A DNA stretch of 24,021 nt from CAMEON01 sp045531965 (GCA_045531965.1 JAZSFA010000002.1:1-24021), one strand, 5' to 3'. Counted from the first letter of the stretch, positions 15,009 through 23,785 are shown. The notes: a model not told the origin generated them from the letters alone. Numbers and translations are program-made.

Positions 15009-15959
15009 ATGAAAATCACATACATGATCGGTAACGGCTTTGATCTGAATTTAAAAATGGAAACCGGTTATAGGCATTTTTATTCTTATTTAAAAAAATC
15101 CAGAAAAAAGCGCAACCCCATTATTGATGCCATTCAACATAATAGTGACTGTTGGTCTGATTTGGAAATGGGACTGGGCAAATATTTAGCCAACATAACG
15201 CCATACGAAATCGAGTCTTTTATCAGAGCCAAGTGTGAGCTTGAGGAATTGTTGCGGGACTATTTATGGGAACAAAACCGGCGTTTGGTTTTTGAGGACA
15301 TACGCGCGGTTGCACAAATTGTCAAGGATAACATCACGACCATGGACCATCTGATTCCCGACAAATATCAGATGGAATGCAAAGCTTTTTTAGATACGCA
15401 GCCTGAATACGCCTTCATCACCTTCAATTACACCGACGCATTGGACAGGATCGTTGAAGCGATCCAATTTGACGAAGCTGATCGACGCATTGAAAAGCCT
15501 CTGCACATTCACGGTGACTTGAACAGAGGCATGATCCTCGGCATCAATGACGAAGATCAGATTAACAATCTTACAATCCGAAAGAACCAGTTTCTTCAGG
15601 ATTGCATGGTCAAATTCCGTATGAATGAGGCGCTTAATACAGATCATACCGCAGCAGGTCAAGCCATGATTGATGACAGCCGCTATGTATGCTTATATGG
15701 ACTTTCCGTTGGAGATACGGACATTCTCTGGTGGAAATATCTGATGGAATGGTTAATCAAGGATCCTAAAAACCGATTGGTTCTTTTTGTGAGGGAAACC
15801 AAACGCACCGATTGGACAGCTACGGGTCAAATTTTGTTTGAAACTGATAAACGAAACGAGTTTTTGAAAAAAGGACAATACAAGGAAGCACCAGGCGTTC
15901 GTGATGTCAAGGAGCAGATTATCATCGTTCCCAACTCCAAAATCTTTGATGTGGTATAG
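15009..15959 (+). CDS. AbiH-family abortive-infection protein
   Basis: The 316-residue protein matches the AbiH family, first named for a lactococcal gene that aborts phage infection; the mechanism is not established. The N terminus MKITYMIGNGFDL followed by a Thr-Gly-Tyr and Phe-Tyr (GNGFDL at 8-13) is the family's hallmark. TFNYTD (138-143), HIHG (166-169) and GIND (178-181) follow in the usual order. The succession of a Gly-rich N-terminal loop, an F-N-Y-T/D strand and a His-Gly recalls SIR2-type NAD-binding folds, but that link is inference. An in-frame ATG at 14982 lies at the transcription start, so the ATG at 15009, with GGGGGG five bases upstream, is the true start. The gene is AT-rich compared with its flanks, stands alone on its strand, and is driven by a perfect promoter. 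No terminator is evident before the next gene. Confidence 0.9.
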   Translation: MKITYMIGNGFDLNLKMETGYRHFYSYLKKSRKKRNPIIDAIQHNSDCWSDLEMGLGKYLANITPYEIESFIRAKCELEELLRDYLWEQNRRLVFEDIRAVAQIVKDNITTMDHLIPDKYQMECKAFLDTQPEYAFITFNYTDALDRIVEAIQFDEADRRIEKPLHIHGDLNRGMILGINDEDQINNLTIRKNQFLQDCMVKFRMNEALNTDHTAAGQAMIDDSRYVCLYGLSVGDTDILWWKYLMEWLIKDPKNRLVLFVRETKRTDWTATGQILFETDKRNEFLKKGQYKEAPGVRDVKEQIIIVPNSKIFDVV

Positions 15960-16015
15960 GTCAACCGCCCTTACCTTTTCATCTGAGTCAAATACGATTC
16001 AAGAAGTTCATGCTG

Positions 16016-16023
16016 AAGGAGGG
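16016..16023 (+). promoter_or_regulatory. Ribosome binding site of the GTPase-NYN fusion gene
   Basis: AAGGAGGG, five bases before the ATG at 16029. No clear promoter was found in the 69 bp between abiH and this gene, so read-through from abiH or a non-consensus promoter is possible. Confidence 0.85.
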
Positions 16024-16028
16024 CAAGT

Positions 16029-18620
16029 ATGTCAATCAAAAAGAAACTGACCATCGGCATCCTCGCCCACGTAGACGCGGGCAAGACCACCCTATCCGAA
16101 GCCCTGCTCTATCTTTCGGGCAGGATCCGCACCCTGGGACGGGTTGACCACGGCAACACCTATCTGGACACCTACGCCGTGGAGCGGGAGCGGGGGATCA
16201 CCATCTTCTCCAAGCAAGCCCGATTTTCCACCGAAAACTGCGATTTTATCCTGCTGGACACCCCCGGTCACGTGGATTTCTCCGCCGAGGCTGAACGGAC
16301 GCTGGCACTGTTGGACTACGCCATTTTAGTCATCAGTGCCCCTGACGGAGTGCAGAACCATACCCGCACCTTATGGCAGTTGTTGGAATACTATCATGTC
16401 CCGACGTTTCTGTTTGTCAACAAAACCGATATTGCCATGAAACGGGGCGAGGATATGGCAGAAGCCCTTGCCAAGGGGCTGTCGCCGTTATGTGTTCCCT
16501 TCTTTGAAAAGCAAAGCAAAGCAGAGCTCGATGAACGCTTGGCGATGATCAACGAGTCCTTTATGGAATCGGTGCTGGAGGGGGAATCTCTTGAGGAGAG
16601 TGATATCGCTTTGCTGATTTCACAGCGGCGTTTGTTTCCTTGTTTGTTTGGATCGGCACTAAAGTTGACAGGTATTGACTATTTTCTTGAAGCTCTTGAT
16701 ACGTACACTCTCGCCCCCGTATATGATCAAACGGCTTTTGGAGGAAGTGTATTCAAGATCGCTCACACGTCGGGACTTCGTCTGACCTATCTGAAGGTCA
16801 CGGGCGGCACACTTTCTGCGCGGGATGAACTGACTTATTTGACGGAGGACGGGAAAAAGATTGCCGAAAAAGTCAGCCAACTTCGCCTTTACTCCGGGGA
16901 TAAATTTCAACAGGTGGATCAAGTATCTGCCGGAGAAATTTGTGCGGTCATCGGTCTTTCAGCCACGTTTGTGGGACAAGGTCTTGGTTTTGAAAGTGAC
17001 ACCTGCAAACCCCTTCTGTCCCCCGTTCTTTCCTACTGCATCCGATTCCCTTCCGATTGTGATCCACGGATCATTTATCCCAGGCTGAAAGAGCTTGAGG
17101 AGGAAGAACCTTCTCTCCATCTTACCTGGAACGAAGAGCTGCAGCAGACCGAGGCTCGGCTCATGGGTGACATTCAGATTGACCTTCTGAAACGCTTGAT
17201 TCACGACCGCCTCGGACTTGACTGCACACTGGACACAGGGCGTATTCTTTATCAAGAGAAGATTGCCAAAAGAGCCGTGGGTATCGGACATTTTGAGCCA
17301 CTGCGGCACTATGCGGAGGTTCAACTGCTTTTGGAGCCTATGCCTGCGGGCACAGGAGTGATTTTTGACACCCATCTTCCGGAAAACATGCTGGATTTGA
17401 ATTGGCAACGGTTGATTCTTTCTCATCTCTATGAAAAAGCTCATCGCGGCACGCTAATCGGAGCATTACTCACGGATACCAAGATCACGTTGGTGGCGGG
17501 ACGTGCTCACCTCAAGCACACCGAGGGAGGAGATTTCCGCGAGGCGACCCTGCGTGCCGTCCGTCACGGACTCATGAAGGGTGGGTGCATCCTTTTGGAG
17601 CCTTATTATAAATTCCGCTTGGAGGTGCCAAATCTGTGCGTTGGACGTACCATGTCAGATCTGACTGCTCGCCACGGTATCTTTGAAATCGAAACGTCGG
17701 ATGAAGAGATGACGGTCCTCTCGGGTCGTGTGCCTGTTGCCACCATGTTGGATTATGCCCGTGAGGTCATCTCCTACACCCGCGGGCAGGGTCGACTTTC
17801 CTGCGTATCCGATGGCTACGAGCCGTGTCACAACCAAGATGAGATCGTAAGCGTCGCCAATTATGATCCTGAGGGAGATTTGGAAAACACACCGCATTCG
17901 GTCTTTTGTGCTCACGGAGCCGGTTTTGTTGTACACTGGCGCGAGGTGGACAATTACAAACATCTGGACGCTACAGATGCATTGATCACACCGGAGGAAA
18001 CCATCATTCCTCGCACGTCAAGTCTTGGCAAACGTTATCACCTCAGCGACGATGAATTGGAAGCGATCATGCTACGCACCATCGGTCCCATCAAACGGCG
18101 ACAATACAGTGAACCCAAAGTGATTTCAGGACAAAAGAAAGATAAGCCCTCAAAAAAAGTTGTCGCCAAGCCACACAAGCACATGGTCATCATTGACGGC
18201 TACAATCTGATCTACTCATGGGACAGTCTCAAATCTGTTGCGGCGTACAGCTTGGAAAAAGCGCGGGAAAACCTCATGGATATGCTTGCCAGCTACGTTG
18301 CGTATACCGGCGTGGACGTCACCTTGGTGTTTGATGCCTACCTGGTCAAAGACGGCATAGGATCGGACTATGTCCGCAACGGTTATCGGGTGGTATACAC
18401 TAAAGAGGACGAAACAGCTGATACCTTCATTGAAAAAATGATGCACGATCTGGGACCTGACTACACAGTGAAAGTCGTCACGGGGGATAAGTTGCTTCAG
18501 TTTTCCGCTGTTCATTCAGGTATTTCACGCAGAACAGCCAAAGAATTTGAAGAGGAAGTGACTGCGGTGGGAAATGAGATCACGCAGTTTGTCCGGAAAT
18601 TAGCTACTAAAAATCATTAA
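16029..18620 (+). CDS. Tet(M)/EF-G-like ribosome-binding GTPase fused to NYN (YacP/Rae1-like) nuclease domain
   Basis: The first about 690 of 863 residues form a translation-factor GTPase of the ribosomal-protection type: P-loop AHVDAGKTT (13-21), RGIT (55-58), DTPGH (77-81, His81 catalytic), NKTD (131-134), and later EF-G-like domains ending in LRTIGPIKRRQYSEPK. A Lys/Pro-rich linker joins it to a C-terminal NYN/PIN-fold domain starting at about 718. Its acidic residues are in place: Asp723 in IIDGYNL, Asp769 in LVFDAY, Asp798 in ETADTFIE and Asp820 in VVTGDK. B. subtilis YacP (Rae1) is a ribosome-associated endoribonuclease with this domain that cuts mRNA in the A site, so the fusion could bring a nuclease to the A site by GTPase-driven binding; this is inference. 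A tetracycline-resistance function is possible but not shown. The family length is about 640, so the extension is real. A hairpin terminator follows. Confidence 0.93.
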   Translation: MSIKKKLTIGILAHVDAGKTTLSEALLYLSGRIRTLGRVDHGNTYLDTYAVERERGITIFSKQARFSTENCDFILLDTPGHVDFSAEAERTLALLDYAILVISAPDGVQNHTRTLWQLLEYYHVPTFLFVNKTDIAMKRGEDMAEALAKGLSPLCVPFFEKQSKAELDERLAMINESFMESVLEGESLEESDIALLISQRRLFPCLFGSALKLTGIDYFLEALDTYTLAPVYDQTAFGGSVFKIAHTSGLRLTYLKVTGGTLSARDELTYLTEDGKKIAEKVSQLRLYSGDKFQQVDQVSAGEICAVIGLSATFVGQGLGFESDTCKPLLSPVLSYCIRFPSDCDPRIIYPRLKELEEEEPSLHLTWNEELQQTEARLMGDIQIDLLKRLIHDRLGLDCTLDTGRILYQEKIAKRAVGIGHFEPLRHYAEVQLLLEPMPAGTGVIFDTHLPENMLDLNWQRLILSHLYEKAHRGTLIGALLTDTKITLVAGRAHLKHTEGGDFREATLRAVRHGLMKGGCILLEPYYKFRLEVPNLCVGRTMSDLTARHGIFEIETSDEEMTVLSGRVPVATMLDYAREVISYTRGQGRLSCVSDGYEPCHNQDEIVSVANYDPEGDLENTPHSVFCAHGAGFVVHWREVDNYKHLDATDALITPEETIIPRTSSLGKRYHLSDDELEAIMLRTIGPIKRRQYSEPKVISGQKKDKPSKKVVAKPHKHMVIIDGYNLIYSWDSLKSVAAYSLEKARENLMDMLASYVAYTGVDVTLVFDAYLVKDGIGSDYVRNGYRVVYTKEDETADTFIEKMMHDLGPDYTVKVVTGDKLLQFSAVHSGISRRTAKEFEEEVTAVGNEITQFVRKLATKNH

Positions 18621-18621
18621 A

Positions 18622-18657
18622 GGGCTGCCTCCTTATCGGGAGACAGCCCCTCTTTTT
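18622..18657 (+). terminator. Intrinsic terminator after the GTPase-NYN gene
   Basis: An 11-position stem (18622-18632 with 18639-18649) with one C/A mismatch and a 6-base loop is followed by TCTTTTT. The end overlaps the stop codon of the converging lipoprotein gene. Confidence 0.85.
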
Positions 18658-19486
18658 ATGCCTGCTTATTACTCAATATGAATTTCTGCCCTGTGGCGAG
18701 GAGGGCATCCGTCATCTTTTTAGCCAACGTTTCGTAGGTATCTTCATCGGTCTCAAGGTCCCACCATGAAAGGGTGATCATCGCCGTTCCATCGATGGGA
18801 TAGTAGTTCCCTTTATCCTCGTTCATCGCTTGTTGATAGACGTCTTCAGTGACCTTTTTATCCATTGAATAATAATGGTATGTGGGCGGATCGTCCGTCC
18901 AACCCGAAGTGACAACGGTTTTTTGCGAGAGTATATCCGTCATATAGATTTGTCTCTCTTGATCGTATAGAATAGTGGCATAGAAGATATGATCTAATCC
19001 TGCCCCCTCCCGCCATTGATAATCTCCTCTGTAGGCAAAGGTATGATCCGAAAGGTGATAAGTAACTATCCAACTTTCGTTCATACCGCCATCAAAGCTG
19101 CCTAAATCCGCGCCTGTGTAAAGGTCATAGACATTATAGTAGGCATTTCCTGCCGATCCTCCACCTAAATTGATGATTACCTCAGGAGTGCCGTCAAAAT
19201 TGACGTCCAAAAGACCGCAGTCATAGCCCTTGTAAATGGTGGGCAAATGGGGATTGGTCGGAACATCTTCATCCTCGGAAGCCATATCTCGGGCATTGAC
19301 CAAAAGCGCCTCCAAGGGTTCGCGCCAAAGGGAGATCTCCTTATCTGAGATAAAGCTGACATCGATATCGGGTACGGTTTCCTGCGTATCATTCTCCGGG
19401 AGAGGTTGAGTACATCCGGGAAGCAACAAGATAGGCATTAAAAGCGCAAAAATCAGAACAGTAATGCGAAAAGTATATATTTTCAT
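18656..19486 (-). CDS. Lipoprotein with an EF-hand-like Asp-x-Asn-x-Asp-Gly motif
   Basis: The N terminus is a clear lipoprotein signal: basic residues, a hydrophobic core and LLPGC with Cys25 as the lipidated residue, followed by an acidic, Pro/Thr-rich linker. The mature 252 residues contain LLDVNFDGTPEVIINLGG (92-109), whose Asp94, Asn96, Asp98 and Glu102 fit the calcium-binding loop seen in EF-hand and FG-GAP-type proteins. No enzymatic signature was found. It should be anchored on the outer face of the membrane. AGGAG lies six bases before the ATG. It begins 41 bp after the luxC-like gene on the same strand and may be the last gene of that transcript. Similar small lipoproteins are common in Clostridia and have no known function. 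Confidence 0.85.
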   Translation of the reverse strand: MKIYTFRITVLIFALLMPILLLPGCTQPLPENDTQETVPDIDVSFISDKEISLWREPLEALLVNARDMASEDEDVPTNPHLPTIYKGYDCGLLDVNFDGTPEVIINLGGGSAGNAYYNVYDLYTGADLGSFDGGMNESWIVTYHLSDHTFAYRGDYQWREGAGLDHIFYATILYDQERQIYMTDILSQKTVVTSGWTDDPPTYHYYSMDKKVTEDVYQQAMNEDKGNYYPIDGTAMITLSWWDLETDEDTYETLAKKMTDALLATGQKFILSNKQA

Positions 19487-19527
19487 GTCTCTCTCCTATG
19501 ATGCTTTTTAGTCGTTTCCGGAAATGA

Positions 19528-20826
19528 TCAAGGGTGGTCGATCTCCACCACACGGCTATATTGACGCAAAGGATACATGCCGTCGTGGGCTTCTCCGGAA
19601 AGCATTCGTGACATACCGTGGGCTTGGGTAATGCGAACCGTACCTGCCAACGCCAAAAGCCTCGATAGAACTTCTCTTTTTTCCCGATCGGGACACAGAA
19701 GCGCTGCCGTTTGCAAATGATCCTTATGCGGTTTTAATGCAGAGACGATCCGATAGTCCGGCAACCGTTTGATCCAAAGGTTGCGGAACATATAGGACAA
19801 TTCCAAGCGGTTATCATCCGAAGATATCACGCTAATCCCGTCGCCGCGGCGGATGCGTCGTCCTGTTTCGTGGGCTTCCAAGCCTTCATGATACAGATGA
19901 ATGGCGTTTTTGGCTTTCATACCAAAATCGACCGGCGCACTCTGCTCGTTCACATGGCAAAGCACGTTGAAAAATCGATCCGCGAAAGCCTCTTGCACCT
20001 CACGGTCTTCCGTATCCACAAAAATCCCCTGACAGGAGGAACACAACACCTGATTCGTCTCACAGATATGCTTGGCAAGGGCCTCAAGATCCTCGTCGGA
20101 GGCATCGGGGGTGGCATAGGCGAAGGACAGCTTATGTCCCCAAGCAATGATGCGGGTATTGACAGACGCCATAGCTCGTGCAGCTGACACCGCGGTATCG
20201 CCTCCCCAAACCACCACGGCATCCGAAAGATCCGCCAAAGATTTGAGGGTTTCCGTCTCGGTGGAGGGTACGTCGAAGACGTAGATGTATTCCGCCAAAG
20301 ATGGCTCTGCCTTGATCAGTTCAGAGAGCAACAGGACAGACAGTCCCGAGTCACCCGAGGGCAGTTTTAAGATGTTGATGTTTCCCGCAAGCAGTCCTTC
20401 CACCACGCTGTAGGCGGGAAGTCCGTCCACGTTACCTGCGGCGATATGCATGAGAATGCCCAAGGGATAACGCTTGCGGTATGCTGTTCCACCAAGCGCT
20501 ATATGAGAGAGTCCCACAGTGTCTCCTTCCGCAGGGATATCGCCCAACTCAATCTGACACTTATAGGTCAGACTCTCTCTTGAAAAAAGTTGAGCCATCT
20601 GTTCAAAGCGGGCGCGGCTGATATCAAACTGAGAAAGCAAAGGCAGGACGATATGATCAAACTCACCTTCAAGCACTCGGTTAAGCAGCTTTTCGCATGC
20701 AGAAATCACCTTTTCGGGAGTAGGATAATTCCCCTTTGCCAAGGTGTGATAAAGGAACGGCGGCATTCTTTGTATCAGATCATTTTGCTCGTGATCCTCG
20801 CGGATCTCACCTCTGTATAAAATCAT
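19528..20826 (-). CDS. LuxC-like acyl-CoA (acyl-protein) reductase
   Basis: The 432-residue protein belongs to the LuxC family, aldehyde-dehydrogenase-fold enzymes that reduce an activated fatty acid to the aldehyde with NADPH. Visible marks are LMHIAAGNVDGLPAYSVVEG (125-144), AGNINILKLPSGDSG (147-161), VVWGGD (205-210), IAWGHKLSF (227-235) and NQVLCSSCQG (258-267), with Cys262 the likely thioester-forming cysteine. In luminous bacteria LuxC works with LuxE and the thioesterase LuxD. Here it overlaps the LuxE-like gene by 4 bp (ATGA), with the GGAGGTG ribosome binding site inside the luxE-like 3' end, so the two are translationally coupled. There is no luciferase (luxAB) or luxD in the window, so light production is not implied. 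The product, possibly a fatty aldehyde for a lipid or secondary metabolite, is unknown. Confidence 0.92.
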   Translation of the reverse strand: MILYRGEIREDHEQNDLIQRMPPFLYHTLAKGNYPTPEKVISACEKLLNRVLEGEFDHIVLPLLSQFDISRARFEQMAQLFSRESLTYKCQIELGDIPAEGDTVGLSHIALGGTAYRKRYPLGILMHIAAGNVDGLPAYSVVEGLLAGNINILKLPSGDSGLSVLLLSELIKAEPSLAEYIYVFDVPSTETETLKSLADLSDAVVVWGGDTAVSAARAMASVNTRIIAWGHKLSFAYATPDASDEDLEALAKHICETNQVLCSSCQGIFVDTEDREVQEAFADRFFNVLCHVNEQSAPVDFGMKAKNAIHLYHEGLEAHETGRRIRRGDGISVISSDDNRLELSYMFRNLWIKRLPDYRIVSALKPHKDHLQTAALLCPDREKREVLSRLLALAGTVRITQAHGMSRMLSGEAHDGMYPLRQYSRVVEIDHP

Positions 20827-21956
20827 GACTTACCACCTCCGTTGAGAATTTCCTGGGCTCCTGCGGCGCAGGTAACAATATCTTTAACCCCAACCCTGCC
20901 GATGATTTCCAACCAGGGAGAGGATTCACCGCATGAACAGCCTTCACTGTGCAGGATGCCCAAATCATCGGTCATGACGCTCAGAAGCGGTGCGCTCTTG
21001 ACCATAGGCGTTAAGAGATTGACGAGTCCCAGCTCACCATCCGGGACAGGCTCAAAGGTTGCGGGGTCTCGGATGATAACGCGGCTGTAGGCAGGCACGT
21101 GGAAATGATGGGCACGGCAATCGGTGTAAAGGATGGGATGCTCTACCGCACCGAAAAACTCTACCACATTTTCATGAGGCACGCCAAGAACCTCCCATAC
21201 GAGATCGTAAAAATCCTGCTTTTCCACCTTTTGGGCATAGAACTGCTTCCAACCGCCCCCTAAAGAGACGATACTGCCTTTGGGTAGTTTCAGTTTAATT
21301 CCCGCTTCCTTCATTTCCTTTAACAAAAAGTATGTATAAGCAGGGAAGCCAAGGGTTCGGACTGGCGCACCTGATTTGGCGTATTTGATAAACGCCTGTT
21401 TCATCCCTTCCATATCTAAGGCATACCCACCGCCTTTTTGATGCTTGAGCGCATAGGTTCGACTCAAGGCAGGTGCAAAAAAGGTAAAGCCAAAAGCAGT
21501 TTTGCTGATAGCCGTCTGGTTATCTCGTGCCGGTTGGAATCCAAAAATTAAATAATGGACAGGCTTCAGCGACCAAAGATGGTGGTACTTTCCTACTGTG
21601 ATGACCATACAAAGGCCACGTAAAAGTGAACCTGCATCAAAGCCGATCTCAGACTTGACACCGCTACTGGTGCCCGATGAGGTAGCTTTGATCAAAATTT
21701 TATATTTGGGCATACTGTACAGTTTATGATGTTTGAAATACAGCGTAGGCAGGAAAGGTAATCGGGAAAGATCGTCGAGCGTCTGAATGCTGTTTGGATC
21801 AAAGCCTGCCTCATCAAGGATGCGTTTATAATCCTCGCAATGCTCGTATTGATAGATCGCGTTTTCCCGCATGGCGGCAATAAAACGAGCCTCCGAGGCC
21901 TTGATATCATAGGGCTTGCGGGTAAGGAACAATCGGTTCATTTCAATTTTAATCAT
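20823..21956 (-). CDS. LuxE-like acyl-protein synthetase
   Basis: The 377-residue protein belongs to the LuxE family. LuxE activates a fatty acid with ATP to an acyl-AMP, transfers it to its own cysteine, and passes it to LuxC for reduction. The adenylation motif SSGTSSG (93-99) is present, as are GFPAYTYFLLKEM, SLGGGWK and EFFGAVEHPILY further on. The length equals that of characterised LuxE (about 370-380). The family's acylated cysteine lies near the C terminus, and VTCAAG places one at 363, 15 residues from the end. AAGGAG lies eight bases before the ATG. It starts 37 bp after the GH35 gene and overlaps the luxC-like gene by 4 bp, so the three are probably one transcript. Substrate chain length and final acceptor cannot be read from the sequence. 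Confidence 0.92.
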   Translation of the reverse strand: MIKIEMNRLFLTRKPYDIKASEARFIAAMRENAIYQYEHCEDYKRILDEAGFDPNSIQTLDDLSRLPFLPTLYFKHHKLYSMPKYKILIKATSSGTSSGVKSEIGFDAGSLLRGLCMVITVGKYHHLWSLKPVHYLIFGFQPARDNQTAISKTAFGFTFFAPALSRTYALKHQKGGGYALDMEGMKQAFIKYAKSGAPVRTLGFPAYTYFLLKEMKEAGIKLKLPKGSIVSLGGGWKQFYAQKVEKQDFYDLVWEVLGVPHENVVEFFGAVEHPILYTDCRAHHFHVPAYSRVIIRDPATFEPVPDGELGLVNLLTPMVKSAPLLSVMTDDLGILHSEGCSCGESSPWLEIIGRVGVKDIVTCAAGAQEILNGGGKS

Positions 21957-21993
21957 ATTTCAATCTCCTTTCAAGAGAGATGATTTCGAAAGA

Positions 21994-23760
21994 TCAGCCG
22001 TGAAGCACAGGTGCGTCCACAAAGGTCACCTCGGGCGTATCATATCCATCGCTTTCAAACACCACGATCTCGTTTTCCCCCTCGCGGAGGAGAGGGGCAG
22101 GTACGTACAAAGTCTTCTGAGGTCCCGCGGAGTTGAAGTAACGGCCAATATTGAAGCCGTTGACGGTTACAAAGCCCTTGGTAAAACCGTCCAGCCTGAT
22201 ATAGGTGTCGCAGGGAGAGCCTTCAATGGTCAAAGTACCACGCAGGAAGACGGGAACCCTACCGTTTTTATGAACATCGTCGTAAGTCAGCCCGCTCAAA
22301 TCGTCCATGGTCATGGGGTACATCTCCCAACCGTAGTGAAAACGCTGACCCAGCCGAACCCCGTTCAGGATGCCCTTACGATCCATGAGCTTGATGCCAT
22401 AGTTGACACGCCCCATGTTCTCTACCAAAATGTCCAAGGTAGCGGTCTCGCCGAAGCCAAGGCCGATACGGATGGGATCGTTTCGGCGGCTCCGCTCCTT
22501 GATGCCCACCTGCTTGCCATTGATATAGAAGATGGCTCTGTCATGAATGTCCCCGCAGAACAGCTCCAGCTCCTCAAAGGGACCCTTCAACTGGGTGCGG
22601 TAAAGGATGTAGCCGAAGTCCTGCCCCACTTCCTCCATGGTCTTGGGGAAGGCGGCGGAGACGGGGGCGGCGAGAGAGGAGAGATGATCAAAGAGGGGCG
22701 CCGACTCGGTGAGTTTTACCTTGCCGTAGTCCTTTTTGGGGGAGTTCTTGACCTCAATATCGGGTGCCTTGACCCCTGTCCGCTCCTCAAGGACTCGCTT
22801 GGCGGTCTCATACAGCGGAGTGATGTCTCCCGCTTCCGTGAGAAAGGCGGCGTAGTCGTAGCTGGTGACCGTGGGCTGGTACTGCTCACCCGTATGGTTT
22901 GCGCCGTTCCAGAAGGCGAAATTGGTACCGCCATGGAACATATAAATGTTGAAGGAGGCACCCAGATCGAAGAAGCGGTTCAGCTCCCCCGCCATATCAT
23001 CGGGGCTTCGCTGACCCCGTCCCTCCTCGTACCAGTGGTCGAACCATCCGCACCAGAACTCCCCGCACATGAGGGGGCGATCCTTCTGAAATTCGTTCAA
23101 AGTGAGGATCTGATCCACGTAGGAGCCGAAGTTGGCCACCGCCAGCACGTCGGGGAGAGTACCGCCGCTGAGCATCCAATGAGCGGTACCGTCGGAGGTG
23201 AACAGGGTGCAGTCAATGCCGTTTTCACGGTAGATATCCACCACCTTTTGGAGGTAGACCTTGTCGTCGCCGTAGCTGCCGTACTCGTTCTCCACCTGAA
23301 CCATGAGGATGTTGCCCCCATTGGTGCAGAGATGGGGACGGAGGCGGGAGAACAACTCGCGATAGTAGGGCTTGACCTTTTCCAAATAGAGGGGATCGTC
23401 ACAGCGGAGGGCCATGTGGGGGTATTTCAAAAGCCAGGATGGCAGACCGCCGAAATCCCACTCGGCGCAGATGTAGGGGCCGGGACGGATAATGACGTTG
23501 AGATCCAGCTTTTCAGCCGTTTCAATAAAGCGTTCAATATCCAGAATGCCTGTGAAGTCGAACTGACCCTCATGTCTCTCATGGATGTTCCAGCAGGTGT
23601 AGGTCTCCACGGTGTTGAAGCCGCAGGCCTTCAGCTTGGTCAGACGATCCTCCCAGCACGCGGGCAGGGTGCGGAAATAGTGGATGGCACCCGAGATGAC
23701 GGTGTAGGGTTGGTCGTTCAGGTAGAAGCTACCGTCGCGGTAGGTGAATGATTTTCTCAT
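21994..23760 (-). CDS. GH35 beta-galactosidase
   Basis: The 588-residue protein is a glycoside hydrolase of family 35, a retaining enzyme that releases beta-linked galactose. The N-terminal TIM barrel (about 1-320) contains GAIHYFR (24-30), GFNTVETYTCWNIHE (47-61), the acid/base Glu159 in VENEYGSYG and the nucleophile Glu234 in MCGEFWCGWFDHW. Beta-sandwich domains fill the rest, including the jelly-roll segment ending TVNGFNIGRYF. Without a signal peptide it should act inside the cell on imported galactosides, as several Bacillota GH35 enzymes do. AAGGAG lies eight bases before the ATG. A full-length open frame lies antisense to it, but this is a shadow. No clear promoter is seen in the 25 bp before the compound palindrome, so its transcript may begin in that element or read through from uvrA. 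Confidence 0.95.
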   Translation of the reverse strand: MRKSFTYRDGSFYLNDQPYTVISGAIHYFRTLPACWEDRLTKLKACGFNTVETYTCWNIHERHEGQFDFTGILDIERFIETAEKLDLNVIIRPGPYICAEWDFGGLPSWLLKYPHMALRCDDPLYLEKVKPYYRELFSRLRPHLCTNGGNILMVQVENEYGSYGDDKVYLQKVVDIYRENGIDCTLFTSDGTAHWMLSGGTLPDVLAVANFGSYVDQILTLNEFQKDRPLMCGEFWCGWFDHWYEEGRGQRSPDDMAGELNRFFDLGASFNIYMFHGGTNFAFWNGANHTGEQYQPTVTSYDYAAFLTEAGDITPLYETAKRVLEERTGVKAPDIEVKNSPKKDYGKVKLTESAPLFDHLSSLAAPVSAAFPKTMEEVGQDFGYILYRTQLKGPFEELELFCGDIHDRAIFYINGKQVGIKERSRRNDPIRIGLGFGETATLDILVENMGRVNYGIKLMDRKGILNGVRLGQRFHYGWEMYPMTMDDLSGLTYDDVHKNGRVPVFLRGTLTIEGSPCDTYIRLDGFTKGFVTVNGFNIGRYFNSAGPQKTLYVPAPLLREGENEIVVFESDGYDTPEVTFVDAPVLHG

Positions 23761-23785
23761 GGATGTATCTCCTTTTTAGAGAATG

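Noticed and set aside
16029..18620. Annotation as an acquired tetracycline-resistance gene tet(M)
   Set aside because: The NYN fusion, the diverged sequence and the lack of mobile-element genes or a tet leader peptide make a resistance label unsafe; it is kept as a Tet(M)-like GTPase.
19528..21956. Bioluminescence (lux) operon
   Set aside because: Only luxC- and luxE-like genes are present, with no luxA, luxB or luxD; such pairs occur in non-luminous bacteria.
21916..23751. Long plus-strand open frame (611 codons) opposite the GH35 gene
   Set aside because: It is antisense to a clear GH35 gene with catalytic residues and an RBS. The shadow product has no recognisable motif and is rich in Val/Gly/Glu from codon complementarity.
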